Below, piece after piece: positions 5,617 to 7,018 of a DNA stretch of 7,018 nt. Each line of letters starts with the position of its first letter. Position 1 is the first letter of the stretch. The stretch is from an uncultured Lachnospiraceae bacterium (GTDB lineage: Bacteria > Bacillota_A > Clostridia > Lachnospirales > Lachnospiraceae), in the NCBI GenBank assembly GCA_902766415.1, contig CACXDR010000235.1, positions 1 to 7,018 on the forward strand, given 5' to 3'. The position numbers and the translations under genes are program-made. Under the pieces are notes generated by a model. The model made no database searches. It was given only the letters and a program-made list of their open reading frames with translations, and was not told the DNA's origin.

Positions 5617-5652
5617 GAAGATATAAGAAATGCGGAAGATATAAGAAATGCG
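5617..5652 (-). repeat. two perfect 18-bp tandem repeats in the leader of the 50-residue protein gene
   Basis: GAAGATATAAGAAATGCG occurs twice back to back (5617-5634 and 5635-5652), followed by a degenerate third copy beginning GGAGATTTAATATAAG. On the minus strand the unit is pyrimidine-rich and would fall at about the first 40 bases of the transcript from the promoter at 5661-5689. A repeated operator or a protein- or RNA-binding site is possible. Confidence 0.88.
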
Positions 5653-5660
5653 GGAGATTT

Positions 5661-5689
5661 AATATAAGCTTTCCCGGGCAGAAATGCAA
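5661..5689 (-). promoter_or_regulatory. candidate promoter for the 50-residue protein gene
   Basis: On the minus strand, TTGCAT (complement of 5684-5689) and TATATT (complement of 5661-5666) are separated by exactly 17 bases. The -10 matches at five of six positions; the -35 matches only in TTG. The start site would be near 5654, giving a leader of about 88 bases that contains the tandem repeat and the ribosome site. Confidence 0.5.
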
Positions 5690-5737
5690 GTACCAGTTTT
5701 CGCGGAGCAGTTTGTTTTCAACACGGAAGGACCGGGG

Positions 5738-5761
5738 CGGCGGCAGGGACAAAAGCCGCCG
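5738..5761 (+). other. hairpin in the presumed leader of the MalY/PatB gene
   Basis: CGGCGGC (5738-5744) pairs perfectly with GCCGCCG (5755-5761) around the ten-base loop AGGGACAAAA. It lies about 50 bases before the start codon and has no T-run, so it is not a terminator. The 244-bp divergent region 5567-5810 otherwise contains the 18-bp repeats and the minus-strand promoter. I found no convincing plus-strand promoter in it. Confidence 0.35.
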
Positions 5762-5810
5762 GGGCAGGAGCATCGTCCGCAGGACCCGGCACAAAGAGAG
5801 GAGGGCACAT

Positions 5811-7018
5811 ATGAAATTTGACTTTACCACGCTCCCTGACCGGCACGGGATGGACGCGATCGCGGTGGACCCGCCGGCGGGGTCGGAATACAGGAAGGGG
5901 ATCACGGTGCGCGACGGGCTCGACCACATTCCGATGTGGGTCGCGGACATGAATTTCAAGACGGTGCCGACCATCCCGGAAGCGCTCATGAAGCGCTCCG
6001 CGCACCCGCTGTACGGGTACTTCGAGCCGCGGACCGAATACTTCGACGCGATCATCCGCTGGCACGCGGTGAGAAAGGGCGCGGACGACCTCGCGCCGGA
6101 GCTGATCGGCTACGAGAACAGCGTCCTCGGCGGCGTGGTCAGCGCGCTCCACGCCCTCGCGAGCCCGGGAGACGGGATCCTGGTGCATTCCCCGACCTAT
6201 ATCGGCTTCACGAAGGTCATGGAAAACAACGGCTACCGTGCGGTGCTGTCCCCGCTTTACAGGGACCAGGACGGCGTGTGGCGGATGGATTACGAGGATA
6301 TGGAGAAAAAGCTTTCCGCGAATCCCATCCACTGCGCGATCTTCTGCTCCCCGCACAACCCCTCCGGGCGCGTCTGGGAGGCGTGGGAGATCGAGAAGGC
6401 CATGGAGATCTACAGAAAGCACGACGTGTACGTTATTTCCGACGAGATCTGGTCGGATATCCTTCTTGACGGGCACAGGCACATCCCGACGCAGAGCATT
6501 TCCGGCGACGCGAAGCGGCGGACGGCGGCGTTTTACGCGCCCTCCAAGACCTTCAACCTCGCGGGCCTGGTCGGAAGCTACCACGTGATCTACGACCGGT
6601 GGCTCCGCGACAGGGTGCGGAAGGAAGGATCGCTCTCGCACTACAACTGCATGAACGTGCTGTCCATGTACGCGCTGATCGGCGCCTACAGCCCCGAGGG
6701 GGAGCAGTGGACGGATGAGCTCTGCTCCGTGCTGTCCGGCAACGTTTCCTGGGCGGTGGACCACATCAGGAAGAACTGGCCGGGCGTGGAGCTCGCGAAG
6801 CCGGAAGGGACCTACCTTCTGTATCCGGACTGCACCGGCTGGTGCGAGGCGCACGGGATCACGATCAACGACCTCCGCAGGGCCGGCTTCGAGGCCGGCG
6901 TCGACTGGCAGGACGGGCGCCCGTTCCTGAACGAGAACACCATCCGCATGAACCTCGCGCTCCCGCGGGCCCGCATGGAAGAGGCCTTCGCCCGCCTGGA
7001 CCGCTACGTATTTGTGTA
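5811..7018 (+). CDS. MalY/PatB family PLP-dependent C-S lyase or aminotransferase (3' end beyond window)
   Basis: A fold-type I PLP enzyme of the MalY/PatB family. Members cleave cystathionine or cysteine-type substrates to a thiol or sulfide, pyruvate and ammonia, in the cytoplasm. The frame opens at ATG 5811 behind AGGAGG (5799-5804, six-base spacing) and stays open for 402 codons to the window edge without a stop. The family is about 390-400 residues, so only a few residues should be missing. Key features are the N-terminal IPMWVADMNF, YGYFEP, the SPHNPSGRVW segment with Asn183, ISDEIWSDI with Asp211 that contacts the PLP ring nitrogen, SKTFNLAGL with the Schiff-base Lys246, and IRMNLALP with carboxylate-binding Arg379. 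Whether the main activity is beta-lyase or transaminase cannot be decided. Third codon positions are strongly G/C, more so than in neighbours, which may reflect high expression. The gene diverges from the 50-residue protein gene. Confidence 0.95.
   Translation, partial: MKFDFTTLPDRHGMDAIAVDPPAGSEYRKGITVRDGLDHIPMWVADMNFKTVPTIPEALMKRSAHPLYGYFEPRTEYFDAIIRWHAVRKGADDLAPELIGYENSVLGGVVSALHALASPGDGILVHSPTYIGFTKVMENNGYRAVLSPLYRDQDGVWRMDYEDMEKKLSANPIHCAIFCSPHNPSGRVWEAWEIEKAMEIYRKHDVYVISDEIWSDILLDGHRHIPTQSISGDAKRRTAAFYAPSKTFNLAGLVGSYHVIYDRWLRDRVRKEGSLSHYNCMNVLSMYALIGAYSPEGEQWTDELCSVLSGNVSWAVDHIRKNWPGVELAKPEGTYLLYPDCTGWCEAHGITINDLRRAGFEAGVDWQDGRPFLNENTIRMNLALPRARMEEAFARLDRYVFV

Noticed and set aside
5567..6055. 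Longer minus-strand reading of 213 residues ending at 5414
   Set aside because: It runs antisense through the start of the MalY gene, and its middle part (LPHFLYLPHFLY) is only the translated 18-bp repeat. The internal start at 5566 has the ribosome site.
5718..6854. 378-residue minus-strand open frame opposite the MalY gene
   Set aside because: The plus-strand frame has all PLP-enzyme motifs. The antisense frame is Arg/Val/His-rich and is a product of strong G/C third-position bias.

Overview
The window looks like an ordinary chromosomal segment from a GC-rich Gram-positive Clostridia member, plausibly Lachnospiraceae. The basis is strong AGGAGG-type ribosome binding sites, sigma-A style promoters (one is TTGAAA-N17-TATAAT), a lipobox lipoprotein, and a gene set common in that group (VanZ-like, DUF4298, SRAP, AzlC/AzlD, CPBP protease, MalY/PatB). 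The genus assignment is an inference from gene content, not a search result. No phage, transposon, CRISPR, tRNA or rRNA signal is visible.

Layout. Positions 1-431 hold the 3' end of an unrecognised gene. A clear promoter (440-468) then drives a lipoprotein gene (500-1534) that closes with a rho-independent terminator (1573-1609). Next come a VanZ-like membrane protein (1695-2258), with a strong hairpin in its leader, and a group that starts at a probable extended -10 promoter (about 2313): a DUF4298 protein (2365-2712), an SRAP/YedK-type abasic-site protein (2779-3390), AzlC (3387-4073) and AzlD (4070-4381). SRAP-AzlC and AzlC-AzlD overlap by ATGA, so these three are almost certainly co-transcribed and translationally coupled. 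Just after azlD lies a nine-copy 9-bp repeat (4399-4479) that could encode a collagen-like 36-residue peptide. A CPBP-family membrane protease follows (4524-5354). A hairpin at 5357-5385 separates it from a convergent 50-codon minus-strand gene (5414-5566), which has its own ribosome binding site and a candidate promoter. Divergent from that is a MalY/PatB-type PLP C-S lyase or aminotransferase (5811 to the window edge), nearly complete but without its stop codon in view.

Functionally, AzlC and AzlD together form a branched-chain amino acid exporter. MalY/PatB would release sulfide, pyruvate and ammonia from cystathionine or cysteine-type substrates. SRAP protects abasic sites in single-stranded DNA. 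I see no multi-gene defence or other undescribed system. The least explained items are the collagen-like repeat, the cysteine-rich 50-residue membrane protein and the 18-bp tandem repeat in its leader.
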